This document shows, one piece after another, positions 24,311 to 32,262 of a stretch of DNA of 64,000 bases; within the stretch, counting starts at the first letter, position 1, and the number at the start of each line of letters is the position of its first letter. A program made the translations under genes and the position numbers. Below the pieces are notes generated by a model, which did no database searches, was not told the origin of the DNA, and was given only the letters and a program-made list of their open reading frames with translations. The stretch is from positions 62,001-126,000 of the forward strand of contig JADKBL010000004.1 in assembly GCA_016718875.1 (NCBI GenBank), given 5' to 3'. The stretch comes from Bacteroidota bacterium. GTDB lineage: Bacteria; Bacteroidota; Bacteroidia; Bacteroidales; VadinHA17.

Positions 24311-27300
24311 TTATTTTAATTCAACAGTTGGTTTTACACCTTCAAACCATTTCTCAAGCATATAATAGAGCGCCGGAAGCGCATATAGGATTATTAAAGT
24401 TCCGAAAGCCAGACCGTATACAATAACGGTTGCCAGGGGACGCTGAACATCTGATCCTATGTTTGTGGAGAGTGAGGCCGGTACAAGTCCAAGGATTGCA
24501 ACTGCAGAAGTTATAAGAATCTGGCGGAAACGATTAGTTGATCCTTTGATAACTGCCTCCTTAAGCGGTTCACCTTCAATCCTGAGGTGATTAATATGGG
24601 ATATCATTAAAACTCCGTTCATGATGAAAATTCCAAAAAGTGCGATAAATCCGACTGCCGATGATACATTAAATGTCATTCCTGTGATATTCAATGCAAT
24701 CATTCCACCAAAAACAGGAAGAGGCAGCAGTGCCATCTGAAGCCATGCCTGTCTGAAATTGCCAAAACTCCAGAAAAGAAGAAGAAACATAAGTGCAAGA
24801 GATAATGGGACTATTAGAATCAGCCTTGCAAAGGCCCTTTTCTGGTTGTCAAATTGCCCGCTCCATTTTAGGGAAAAATCATGATGATTATAAGTTATTC
24901 TGCTTTCAATTGCATCACTTGCTTCTTTCAGAAAGGATGTGATATCCCGATCGCGCATGTTAATCCTCACCGTCAGGAATCTCTTGTTCTCTTCACGGTT
25001 AATAATTCCTGGTCCGTTTGTCGTTTTTATATCAGCAATCTGAGATAAAGGAATCCTGGCACCGGTGCCCGATGTAAGTAGCAGTGAACCTATTTTTTCA
25101 GGTGTTTCACGCGATGTTTCATTATACCGGCAGATAACATCATACACTTTGTTGCCAATAAAGATTTGTGAAATAGCCTTGCCACCTATTGCCACTTCGA
25201 TCAGTTCGGATACATCAGACACATTTAGGCCATACAAAGCTATTTTATCCCGGTTTGCCTCTATCTGCAGTTGAGGCAGTGGTGGCTCCTGTTCTATGCT
25301 TACATCACCGGCACCTTCAATTCCTGAAATTTCAGCCACTATCTCATCAGCTATTCTTCTGGCTTCCTCCTGATCCTCACCGAAAATTTTAATGGCAAGA
25401 TCGCTGTGGGAACCTGCAATCTGATCCATAACCATGTCTATAATCGGCTGGGAAAATCCAACGCTGTAGCCAGGCAATTGTGCCAGATCTGCAGAAAGTT
25501 CTTCTATCAGATCAGATTTTCTTTTTCCTCTTTCCCATTCCTTATAAGAGATCAGCCCCACTCCGCACTCAGCATGAGAGGTTGAGAATGGGTCCGTGCC
25601 TTCATCATCTCTTCCAACCTGAGTCATAACATAACTTACCTCTTCATATCTCATGATATGGTTCCTGAGAGTATCTGCCATAGCTTTTGACTTTTCAAGT
25701 GTTACTCCGGGTGGCAGCTGAACCTGGAGCCAGAGAGAACCTTCATCAAGTGTCGGAAGGAAATCTTTTCCAACGGCCATCGACAGAATTATTGTTGCAG
25801 CGAGAATTACTGCCATCGGAGCAAAAACTTTTCGTGGTTTTTCCATGATTCTGACTGTAACTCCACGATATGATTTTGTAAGCTTTTCAAGCCAGATGTT
25901 ATGGTATACTTTCTGGGGTTTCAGGTATATTGTAAAAGCAAGACCCGGTATCAGCATCAGAGCCACAGCAAGAGCACCAATTACTGCGAATCCTACTGTA
26001 TAGGCCATTGGAGAGAACATCTTTTTCTCTATTCTTTCAAAGGTAAATAGTGGTAGGTAAGCCATAATTATTATTACCATTGAGAAAAAGATCGGCTTTC
26101 CCATCTCTACGCATCGCTTTATGATATTTTCAGAATGCAGTTCCTCCATCGGATTTTCTTCTCTTTTTCTCAGGATAGTTTCAAGCATCACTATCGATCC
26201 TTCGATAATTATTCCAAAATCGATTGCTCCGAGTGATAGAAGATTAGCCTGAATGCCGGTAAAGTACATGAAAATGAATGCGATAAGAAGTGAAAGCGGA
26301 ATAGTAACTGCAATCACCAGGGCGCTTCGCCAGCTTCCCAGGAAAATAATAAGTACTCCAATAACAAGGATGACTCCGAAAGAAAGAGTATGTGACACTG
26401 TATCCAGGGTTGCATTAACCAAATGAGTTCTGTCGAGGAAAATATGAATCTTCACATCCTCGGGGAGTATCTTCTCGTTCAGTTCATTTATTGCCTTATG
26501 TACTTCTGCCAGTATTTCAGAAGGATTTTCGTAACGCAGAAGCTGGACAATACCCTGAACACTTTCTGAATAATCTCTTTTTCTGTCAGTAAAACCAAAG
26601 ATCCCTTTTCTTTCAAAGTTCCCATATTTAAGAGTACCCAAATCGCCCAGGTAAACAGGCATTCCGTCGGAAGTTTTTACAACAATTTTACCAAGGTCAT
26701 CAAGGTCTTTAATAAGGCCTACACCTCTGATTATATAAGTAAGGTCGCCACGATCAACCATACTACCACCGGCATTCGCATTATTTCTTTCAATGCTTTC
26801 AGTGACTACACTTAACGGGATGTCATATTTTTCGAGTTTTTTAGGGTCGATTTCAATCTGATATTGAGTGGTAATCCCCCCGAAATTCTGAACATCAGCA
26901 ACTCCTGTAATCTGCTTAAGTCTGGGAATAATAACCCATTTCTGCAGATCAGTCAGTTCTCTGAGACTCTGTGTTTTGCTCTCAATAATATATCGGCAAA
27001 CCTCACCGGTAGGGGATGTTAGCGGATTTAATTCAGGTAATGCTCCAAAAGGAAGTTCAAGTCCGGTTATTCTTTCCTGTACCCTTTGCCTGGCCCAGTA
27101 ATCATCTGTTCCATCCCTGAATACCAGCAGGATTGCAGATATACTGAAGAGATTTTTACTTCGCATGGTTACAAGTCCGGGTAATCCATTAAGCTCTCTT
27201 TCAAGGGGTATTGTTATCTGCTGCTCAATTTCCTCTGCAGCAAGTCCCGGTACTTGTGTCACAACCTGTACTGTTACATCTGCAATATCGGGGTAAGCAT

Positions 27301-27406
27301 CGATTGGCAGCCTGAACCATGAATAAACACCTATTGCTGATATAAGAACAAAGCATGTTGCAATCAGCAGTCTCCGGTGTATGAAAATTCTGAAAAGTCT
27401 TTCCAT
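24311..27406 (-). CDS. Heavy-metal RND efflux pump (CusA/CzcA family)
   Basis: Full-length inner-membrane RND transporter of 1031 residues: MERLFRIFIHRRLL start, porter domain with LPIDAYPDIADVTVQV, two sets of transmembrane helices and the usual GIFIMNGVLMISHIN near the end. The helix-4 proton-relay motif reads DFGIIIEGSIVMLE, with Glu where most family members have Asp (DFGxxxDGA), so metal specificity is uncertain. It exports metal ions with the adaptor at 27421 and the TolC-type channel at 23010. Gene order adaptor-pump-channel with gaps of 9-14 bases is a standard operon. Confidence 0.92.
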   Translation of the reverse strand: MERLFRIFIHRRLLIATCFVLISAIGVYSWFRLPIDAYPDIADVTVQVVTQVPGLAAEEIEQQITIPLERELNGLPGLVTMRSKNLFSISAILLVFRDGTDDYWARQRVQERITGLELPFGALPELNPLTSPTGEVCRYIIESKTQSLRELTDLQKWVIIPRLKQITGVADVQNFGGITTQYQIEIDPKKLEKYDIPLSVVTESIERNNANAGGSMVDRGDLTYIIRGVGLIKDLDDLGKIVVKTSDGMPVYLGDLGTLKYGNFERKGIFGFTDRKRDYSESVQGIVQLLRYENPSEILAEVHKAINELNEKILPEDVKIHIFLDRTHLVNATLDTVSHTLSFGVILVIGVLIIFLGSWRSALVIAVTIPLSLLIAFIFMYFTGIQANLLSLGAIDFGIIIEGSIVMLETILRKREENPMEELHSENIIKRCVEMGKPIFFSMVIIIMAYLPLFTFERIEKKMFSPMAYTVGFAVIGALAVALMLIPGLAFTIYLKPQKVYHNIWLEKLTKSYRGVTVRIMEKPRKVFAPMAVILAATIILSMAVGKDFLPTLDEGSLWLQVQLPPGVTLEKSKAMADTLRNHIMRYEEVSYVMTQVGRDDEGTDPFSTSHAECGVGLISYKEWERGKRKSDLIEELSADLAQLPGYSVGFSQPIIDMVMDQIAGSHSDLAIKIFGEDQEEARRIADEIVAEISGIEGAGDVSIEQEPPLPQLQIEANRDKIALYGLNVSDVSELIEVAIGGKAISQIFIGNKVYDVICRYNETSRETPEKIGSLLLTSGTGARIPLSQIADIKTTNGPGIINREENKRFLTVRINMRDRDITSFLKEASDAIESRITYNHHDFSLKWSGQFDNQKRAFARLILIVPLSLALMFLLLFWSFGNFRQAWLQMALLPLPVFGGMIALNITGMTFNVSSAVGFIALFGIFIMNGVLMISHINHLRIEGEPLKEAVIKGSTNRFRQILITSAVAILGLVPASLSTNIGSDVQRPLATVIVYGLAFGTLIILYALPALYYMLEKWFEGVKPTVELK

Positions 27407-27420
27407 AGTGTCTGATGCTT

Positions 27421-28596
27421 TCAGCGTAAGTAAATTGCTCCTTCTGTAACAATAATATCACCCTCAGTGAGTCCGGACCTGATAATTACTTTCTTTTCAC
27501 CTGCGGCCACTGCATTTACAATATGTTTCAGGTAAACATGAGTCCCTATGCACTTATAAACATAACTATTTGCGTCATCCTGCAAGATGGCGGTGGCTGG
27601 TATTACTATTGAGTTTTCAATCTCACGGCGAAAACTGGTAGTTATGAACATTCCAGGTTTAAGGATCCTTTCATGGTTATCACATTCAAGATATACTTCA
27701 ACTGAACGGGTTTGTTCATCCATAATGTTGCCTATGTAATTTACTATGCCTTTTATCGGTCTGTCCGGATAACTTTCGGTGATCACTTCAGCTCTGTCTT
27801 TAATGTTGATAGTCCCCAGATCCTTTTCTTTGACTCTAGCGATAACCCATATCCTTTCAAGGTCGGCAACTGTTACAATCGGATCGGCATCTGATTTTAT
27901 ATATTGCCCGACTGTTATGTCTGTTTGAATAATTTCCCCGGCAATAGGAGACCTCACAATCAGTGGTTTTGCCATATCGGCATCGCCAGGATCAAGATTA
28001 TATATTTTCAATATAGCGACTGTTTTCTCACATTCCTTTTCAGCTAAATCCAATTCAAGTTTTGCTTCATCATAGTCTTTTCTGGAGCTGATCCCTGAAT
28101 CCATGAGCTCTTTTTTCCGTAAGTAATTCTTTTCAGCCATATCCCTTTGCTGATGTGCCTGAAGGTGAATCCTGACTGTTTCAAGATAGTCAGTCGAATT
28201 TACTTCGAACAAGGGCGTTCCTGCTCTAACCTTCTCACCAAGTTTTACAAATGATTTCACCACTCTTCCGTCGAAAGGAGTTGTTACATGAGCCAGATGT
28301 CCGGACAGGGGTTTTACAACACCTGTTGTAATGAACTGAGCAGAAAAACCCTGTGATCTTACTGTTGTAGTCTCAAGTTTTTTCGTTACCGGCGAACCTG
28401 ATGGTAAAAAAACAGTATCACCTTCATATTCTATTGCGGTAGGAATTCTTTCAGGTCTATTTCCCCTGAATCTTTTTCTGTGCTGCTCCTGATTCTGTCG
28501 GCCCCTGCCGCCTCTGTCTGATACAGGTTCTTTGTTCTCAGAATCGTGGCATGAAAACAAACATGCCATGGATATTATAATAATATATTTGTACAT
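27421..28596 (-). CDS. Periplasmic adaptor (CusB/HlyD family) lipoprotein
   Basis: The 391-residue protein has a lipoprotein leader (MACLFSCHDS, lipid Cys near 16). A basic Arg/Gln/Asn-rich linker follows (residues about 28-50). Then come the barrel-sandwich/lipoyl halves (PFDGRVVKSFVKLGEKVRAGTPLFEV and IVRSPIAGEIIQTDITVGQYI) flanking an alpha hairpin, and a beta-barrel/membrane-proximal part. It bridges the RND pump and outer-membrane channel. The Arg-rich linker is unusual in composition. A large hairpin lies just upstream of its start. Confidence 0.88.
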   Translation of the reverse strand: MYKYIIIISMACLFSCHDSENKEPVSDRGGRGRQNQEQHRKRFRGNRPERIPTAIEYEGDTVFLPSGSPVTKKLETTTVRSQGFSAQFITTGVVKPLSGHLAHVTTPFDGRVVKSFVKLGEKVRAGTPLFEVNSTDYLETVRIHLQAHQQRDMAEKNYLRKKELMDSGISSRKDYDEAKLELDLAEKECEKTVAILKIYNLDPGDADMAKPLIVRSPIAGEIIQTDITVGQYIKSDADPIVTVADLERIWVIARVKEKDLGTINIKDRAEVITESYPDRPIKGIVNYIGNIMDEQTRSVEVYLECDNHERILKPGMFITTSFRREIENSIVIPATAILQDDANSYVYKCIGTHVYLKHIVNAVAAGEKKVIIRSGLTEGDIIVTEGAIYLR

Positions 28597-28635
28597 GAGA
28601 AGGATAATACTCTTGGTGAATAATTAAACTGTAAT

Positions 28636-28676
28636 TTTCAGGTAACCGCAGCCAGATGGCTTCAGGTTACCTGAAA
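28636..28676. other. Stable nested hairpin between the His-rich gene and the adaptor gene
   Basis: A perfect 12-base inverted repeat TTTCAGGTAACC / GGTTACCTGAAA (28636-28647 and 28665-28676) encloses a second 5-base stem AGCCA/TGGCT. There is no T-run on the minus strand, so a simple terminator is not well supported. It lies in the 5' leader of the adaptor gene if the operon starts upstream. It could be an RNA processing or attenuation element, or a regulator site. Confidence 0.5.
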
Positions 28677-28689
28677 CTGTAGTATGATT

Positions 28690-29046
28690 TCATGATAATA
28701 ATGCAGGAGGTCCTCTCTGTGGATATTGGTGCCCGAAATTGGCGGAAAAATGAAATTCGGATAAAAGTGGGAGAATTTTTTTTAAAAAGAGTAAAATCAG
28801 AGCGGAAAAGAAAATGGCAGTTACCGGCGATGCGATAAAATTATTTAACATGTGAACCAGAATATAGCTGTAATTCACATGGCTATGCATAGGTTTGCCA
28901 TCTGTGCCTGCTTTGAACGGATGGGAGTGTACTATTATGTTTCCATCAGAAATATGGGTATGGTTGAAGAAAAGATTACAAGCCATGAACCCAATAAAAA
29001 TTATCAACAGGCTGCATCTGCATTTATTATCATACCTGTTTTTCAT
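28690..29046 (-). CDS. Small His-rich membrane protein of the metal efflux operon
   Basis: The protein has 118 residues from ATG 29046. An N-terminal membrane segment (LLIIFIGFMACNLFF) is followed by a His-rich stretch (NHTHISDGNIIVHSHPF, MHSHVNYSYILVHM), a second membrane helix near 80-97 and an end reading PQRGPPALLS. I recognise the layout from small proteins next to heavy-metal RND operons in Bacteroidota, but no function is established. A periplasmic metal-sensing or metal-delivery role is an inference from the histidines and context. The frame is open further upstream only through a TTG at 29121, which lies beyond a -7 element at 29079-29086. Confidence 0.6.
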   Translation of the reverse strand: MKNRYDNKCRCSLLIIFIGFMACNLFFNHTHISDGNIIVHSHPFKAGTDGKPMHSHVNYSYILVHMLNNFIASPVTAIFFSALILLFLKKILPLLSEFHFSANFGHQYPQRGPPALLS

Positions 29047-29078
29047 AATTTTTTTCTGAAATGGATTTGAACTGCAGA

Positions 29079-29086
29079 CAAATATA
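29079..29086 (-). promoter_or_regulatory. -7 element for the metal efflux operon
   Basis: Plus-strand CAAATATA is TATATTTG on the minus strand, 32 bases before ATG 29046. No good -33 is visible. It fits as the start of a transcript covering the His-rich protein, adaptor, pump and channel. Confidence 0.4.
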
Positions 29087-29123
29087 TATGTTATATTGAA
29101 ATTGTAGTATACACGTAACAATA

Positions 29124-29148
29124 AAAAAGGTGGCTTAGATATGCCACC
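29124..29148 (-). terminator. Terminator after the peroxiredoxin gene
   Basis: GGTGGC (29129-29134) and GCCACC (29143-29148) form a stem with an 8-base loop. On the minus strand it is followed by T6. It separates the peroxiredoxin gene, ending at 29173, from the metal efflux promoter. Confidence 0.75.
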
Positions 29149-29172
29149 TCTTTATCTTTTATTGTTTTTTAA

Positions 29173-29880
29173 CTATTTCTTCAATACGGCTTTCATTACT
29201 TTGTCCTTTTCAAGCTTTTTAGTACAGAAGAACCAGTCATAGCAATGCATCTCTTCCTTGCTTTCCATACGTTGTTTAGCTACACCGCATGAACCTGCTG
29301 TCGGAACAATTACATCATCTCCCGGTTGCCAGTCAGCAGGTGTTGCAATTGAGAAAGCATCAGCTGTTTTCATAGCAATAAGCGCTCTGTAAAGCTCTTC
29401 AAAATTGCGACCCATACTAAGGGGATAATAGATAACTGCCCTGATAATACCTTTGGGGTCGATAAAGAAAACAGCTCTTACTGCCTTTGTTGAGCTTTCT
29501 CCCGGTTGAAGCATGCCATATTTGCGAGCAACTTCCATTGTAATATCTTCAATGAGAGGGAAGTTCACTTCAACATTTTTCATTCCCTTGTATTCAATCT
29601 TCTCCTTGATTGTGCGAAGCCATGCAATATGGCTGTATAATCCATCAACAGATAGTCCTACAAGCTTACATCCGGCTTCTTCGAAACGTTTCTCCATGCT
29701 TGCGAAAGTCATAAATTCGGAGGTACAGACAGGTGTAAAATCAGCCGGATGACTGAATAGTATTACCCATGACCCGGAATAGTCAGCAGGGAAATTGATA
29801 GGGCCTTGTGTAGTTACTGCCTTGAATTCGGGAGCTTTGTCTCCGATACGGGGCATTGGTGTTAGTTGATTGTTTTCCAT
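29173..29880 (-). CDS. Peroxiredoxin (Prx6-type)
   Basis: The 235-residue protein carries the peroxidatic motif SHPADFTPVCTSEF with Cys near residue 52 and further cysteines in a long C-terminal arm (SCGVAKQ and MHCYDWFFC). This matches the archaeal/bacterial Prx6-type thiol peroxidases. It reduces hydrogen peroxide and alkyl hydroperoxides. Neighbours on the same strand are a ferritin-like protein and a Fur-family regulator, together forming an oxidative stress group. The electron donor may be the thioredoxins at 31903-33643. Confidence 0.9.
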   Translation of the reverse strand: MENNQLTPMPRIGDKAPEFKAVTTQGPINFPADYSGSWVILFSHPADFTPVCTSEFMTFASMEKRFEEAGCKLVGLSVDGLYSHIAWLRTIKEKIEYKGMKNVEVNFPLIEDITMEVARKYGMLQPGESSTKAVRAVFFIDPKGIIRAVIYYPLSMGRNFEELYRALIAMKTADAFSIATPADWQPGDDVIVPTAGSCGVAKQRMESKEEMHCYDWFFCTKKLEKDKVMKAVLKK

Positions 29881-29941
29881 ATTATTGATGATTTAGTTAA
29901 TGATTTTTTTTTGTTGCTTGTTGCTGGTAATTACAAGCAGA

Positions 29942-29968
29942 GTCATTGCGAGCGAAGCGAAGCAATCC
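29942..29968. repeat. Short interspersed repeat (GCGAGCGAAGCGAAGCAATC type)
   Basis: GTCATTGCGAGCGAAGCGAA followed by GCAATCC lies in the gap between the peroxiredoxin and ferritin-like genes. As I recall, nearly identical short sequences recur in intergenic DNA of many Bacteroidota. It includes the tandem GCGAGCGAAGCGAAGC. Confidence 0.55.
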
Positions 29969-29980
29969 TTCGACCCTTAC

Positions 29981-30481
29981 CTAGCTTCGTCTCTCAAGCA
30001 TCAGCTCCATATCTTCTTTTAAGGAAGAGAGGTCTTCTTCATGTTCAACTTCATCAGACAGTATCTGAAGAATGAAATTGTAAGTAACCGGATCGCCCAC
30101 CCTTGTTATATCCAGAAGTTCGCTGTACACTTTGATGGCACACTGTTCCCCCTTGATATTTTGATCCAGGATCACTCCGACATAAGGATCACTTGGTACA
30201 TCGTACCCGCAATTTGTTAATTTTGACCATTCTACAGGCGATAAAACCGGAGTACCTCCGAGCTGAATTATTCTTGTTGCAAGTAATTCTGCATGACCAA
30301 GTTCTTCCGTCGCATGGAGAGTAAGTTCAGCTATAACTGCATCCTTCATCGGGCCCTTGACTACTTTAGCGCCAATCCAGTATTGATAGTATGCCAGCCA
30401 CTCATCAGATAAGGCTTTGTTCAGTAAGTTGATTAATTCATCAACATCCATTTTTACGATAGATCTTCCTTTTTGTCCCAT
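29981..30481 (-). CDS. Ferritin-like (Dps-like/bacterioferritin-type) protein
   Basis: The 166-residue protein is a four-helix ferritin-like protein with two metal-site pairs: DEWLAYYQYW...HATEELGHAELL (E and ExxH near residues 27 and 58-61) and GEQCAIKVYSE...SDEVEHEEDL (ExxH near 142-145). It should oxidise and store iron and limit Fenton chemistry. The first about ten residues (MGQKGRSIVK) look non-conserved, so the start at MDVDEL (30448) is possible. It lies 44 bases from the Fur-family gene. Confidence 0.82.
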   Translation of the reverse strand: MGQKGRSIVKMDVDELINLLNKALSDEWLAYYQYWIGAKVVKGPMKDAVIAELTLHATEELGHAELLATRIIQLGGTPVLSPVEWSKLTNCGYDVPSDPYVGVILDQNIKGEQCAIKVYSELLDITRVGDPVTYNFILQILSDEVEHEEDLSSLKEDMELMLERRS

Positions 30482-30525
30482 AATTCAATTTTTAAAATTC
30501 TTGCTAAATACTTTATTCTTTCTAC

Positions 30526-30969
30526 TTAAATCTTTTGTCTTTTGTTTTTTGTTTTGTCTGTAAATCTCCCAACTATCTGTAGTTTAATATCTTCTATTTG
30601 GAAATTCGGGATTTTTTTTTCATTAAGATACGTTTCAAGCATTTTGTCGAGCTTTAAATCGACAAAATCTTCAATTCTTTCCGATTCAGCACAGTACAAA
30701 TGGTGATGTTTCTCAGTTATTGCATCATATCTCATTATATCTGCATCTGTCTTTACTTTATTAATTATTCCGCACCTGACAAGAGTCTCAAGTGTCTTGT
30801 AAACGGTTCCTGTAGCAATATTGGGATGGTTTAATTTAATATAATCAGTTACATTCTCTGCTGTAGGGTGATTATTAAGATTTATAACTGCATCAAAAAC
30901 AGCTATCCGCTGAGGAGTCACCTTTAGCCCGCAACCCTTTAAAGCTGCAATAATTTTTTCTTTATTCAC
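30526..30969 (-). CDS. Fur/PerR-family regulator
   Basis: The 147-residue protein has the Fur winged helix (GLKVTPQRIAVFDAVINLNNHPTAENVTDYI and TGTVYKTLETLVRCGI) and the metal segment EKHHHLYC near residue 85. The structural zinc CxxC pair typical of Fur and PerR is reduced to a single Cys (LYCAES). The position beside ferritin-like and peroxiredoxin genes suggests peroxide or iron control of them (inference). A perfect inverted repeat AATTATT-N10-AATAATT lies in its leader. Confidence 0.87.
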   Translation of the reverse strand: MNKEKIIAALKGCGLKVTPQRIAVFDAVINLNNHPTAENVTDYIKLNHPNIATGTVYKTLETLVRCGIINKVKTDADIMRYDAITEKHHHLYCAESERIEDFVDLKLDKMLETYLNEKKIPNFQIEDIKLQIVGRFTDKTKNKRQKI

Positions 30970-30973
30970 CGAT

Positions 30974-31021
30974 AATTATTATTTAATAAGAATAATTCCT
31001 ATTTAAGAATAAACAAAGTTA
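30974..31021 (-). promoter_or_regulatory. Promoter and candidate Fur-type box of the fur-family gene
   Basis: Plus-strand CAAAGTTA (31014-31021) is the -7 element TAACTTTG on the minus strand. Downstream, just before the start codon, lies the inverted repeat AATTATT-N10-AATAATT (30974-30997), AT-rich like PerR/Fur boxes. This fits autorepression. Confidence 0.45.
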
Positions 31022-31050
31022 ATAATTATAATTGATAAAGTCAAGAAAAA

Positions 31051-31746
31051 CTAACCTCTTTTACTTATTTCAAGGAGAACATCCCGTTTAGTAACAAATA
31101 TGTTCTTGTCATGCATTTCTATAAGACCTTCTTTCTCAAAGGTTTTAAGCAGCTTAACAGCACTTTCCATTGCTATTCCGGCAAAATCAGCCAGATCTTT
31201 TCGTGAAAGAAGCTGAAAAATATCTGTTTGTTCAGCTTTTAAATTGTCTATATATAATATGGTATCAGCCATTCTTCCATTCATCTGTTTATACATCAGA
31301 TTCCTTACAGTATTTAGAAGATCATTATTTTGCTGGCAATATCTCTTTATAATATTGAAACCAAAATTGCCGTTTTGCTGTGAAACATTGGCAATAGCTT
31401 CTTTTTCAATAAGGAATACCTGGCAGTCTGTTAAAGCTATAGTTGAATAACTGAAAATACTACCTGAGAAAACTGATGACAATCCGGCAAATTCACCCGG
31501 TTTAACAATACGAAGATTAAAGTTTTTCACGCCATCACCTTCAATATATTGTATTGCAAGGCCGTTGATAACGAACAAAACATATGAGGCAAATGCTCCC
31601 TGTTTTGTGAGATTGTCTCCTTTTCTGAACAGCACCTGTGTTTTGCTTGCTTTTACAAGTTCAATCTCATCTTTCGACAGCATCTGGAAGCAGGGAGCCT
31701 GGATGTCGCAAATAAAATCTCCGTCAGTTTCCAGTATCGTTTTCAT
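31051..31746 (-). CDS. Crp/Fnr-family transcription regulator
   Basis: The protein has 231 residues from ATG 31746. The cyclic-nucleotide-binding-like sensor domain covers residues about 20-130 (VLFRKGDNLTKQGAFASYVLFVINGLAIQYI; PGEFAGLSSVF). The DNA-binding winged helix lies near 160-225 (LLSRKDLADFAGIAMESAVKLLKTFEKEGLIE). The N-terminal CDIQAPCF has two cysteines, but there is no clear four-Cys Fnr cluster motif. The -7 element at 31771-31778 overlaps an upstream in-frame TTG, so the ATG at 31746 is the start. It is divergent from the thioredoxin operon and is a candidate regulator of it. Confidence 0.87.
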   Translation of the reverse strand: MKTILETDGDFICDIQAPCFQMLSKDEIELVKASKTQVLFRKGDNLTKQGAFASYVLFVINGLAIQYIEGDGVKNFNLRIVKPGEFAGLSSVFSGSIFSYSTIALTDCQVFLIEKEAIANVSQQNGNFGFNIIKRYCQQNNDLLNTVRNLMYKQMNGRMADTILYIDNLKAEQTDIFQLLSRKDLADFAGIAMESAVKLLKTFEKEGLIEMHDKNIFVTKRDVLLEISKRG

Positions 31747-31770
31747 TTGGTCAGGTTTTGTAGAAGACTG

Positions 31771-31778
31771 CAAAGTTA
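31771..31778 (-). promoter_or_regulatory. -7 element of the Crp/Fnr gene
   Basis: Plus-strand CAAAGTTA is TAACTTTG on the minus strand, 25 bases before ATG 31746. It is the same -7 word as at the Fur-family gene. Confidence 0.45.
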
Positions 31779-31838
31779 ATTTAAATCAATAAAAAAGTTG
31801 TGCTGATTCAACTGTTAAGTTATTGCACCGAGATCACT

Positions 31839-31874
31839 TTTGCTTTCTCTTAAACAGATTGTACTCTATTTTTG
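31839..31874 (+). promoter_or_regulatory. Promoter of the thioredoxin operon
   Basis: TATTTTTG at 31867-31874 fits the -7 consensus, and TTTG at 31839-31842 may be the -33, with a rather long 24-base spacer. It lies just before the start at 31903 and inside a frame that would otherwise extend that gene upstream. Confidence 0.45.
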
Positions 31875-31902
31875 CATCACAAATTTTAAAATAGTTAAAG
31901 CA

Positions 31903-32259
31903 ATGTTGTATACAAATTTGAAACACCTCGAATCAGCAGCTGATCTGATGAAAGCAATCAGCGAGAATGAGAATGTAATGGTTATCTGCGGTCGTATGGG
32001 ACCGATGTGTATTCCTGTTTATGGAATAGCTGAAGAACTTGAGGCTGAATATAAGCATGTTAAGTTCTTCGATATGGAATTTGATAATCCTGAATCACAT
32101 ATTATAAGATCTCTTCCTGAGGTTCGGGGTTTTATGGGAATACCTTTTACTATTTATTATAAAGATGGTAAAGTTGTAAAAGCTACTTCCAGTATTCAGA
32201 GCAGGGATCAGATAACAGCGATCCTTAACAAAGAATTTTCTGCAGCGGTTAAAGCCTGA
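31903..32259 (+). CDS. Thioredoxin-fold protein with unusual CGRMGPMC site
   Basis: The 118-residue protein from ATG 31903 has a thioredoxin fold (VMVICGRMGPMCIPVYGIAEELEAEYKHVKFFDMEFD, then the cis-Pro GIPFTIYYKDGKVV). In place of WCGPC it has C-G-R-M-G-P-M-C, so the two cysteines are separated by six residues and the N-terminal active-site Cys is replaced. It may act as a different type of redox relay or bind metal. It is followed 3 bases later by thioredoxin reductase, its likely partner. Confidence 0.75.
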   Translation: MLYTNLKHLESAADLMKAISENENVMVICGRMGPMCIPVYGIAEELEAEYKHVKFFDMEFDNPESHIIRSLPEVRGFMGIPFTIYYKDGKVVKATSSIQSRDQITAILNKEFSAAVKA

Positions 32260-32262
32260 AAA

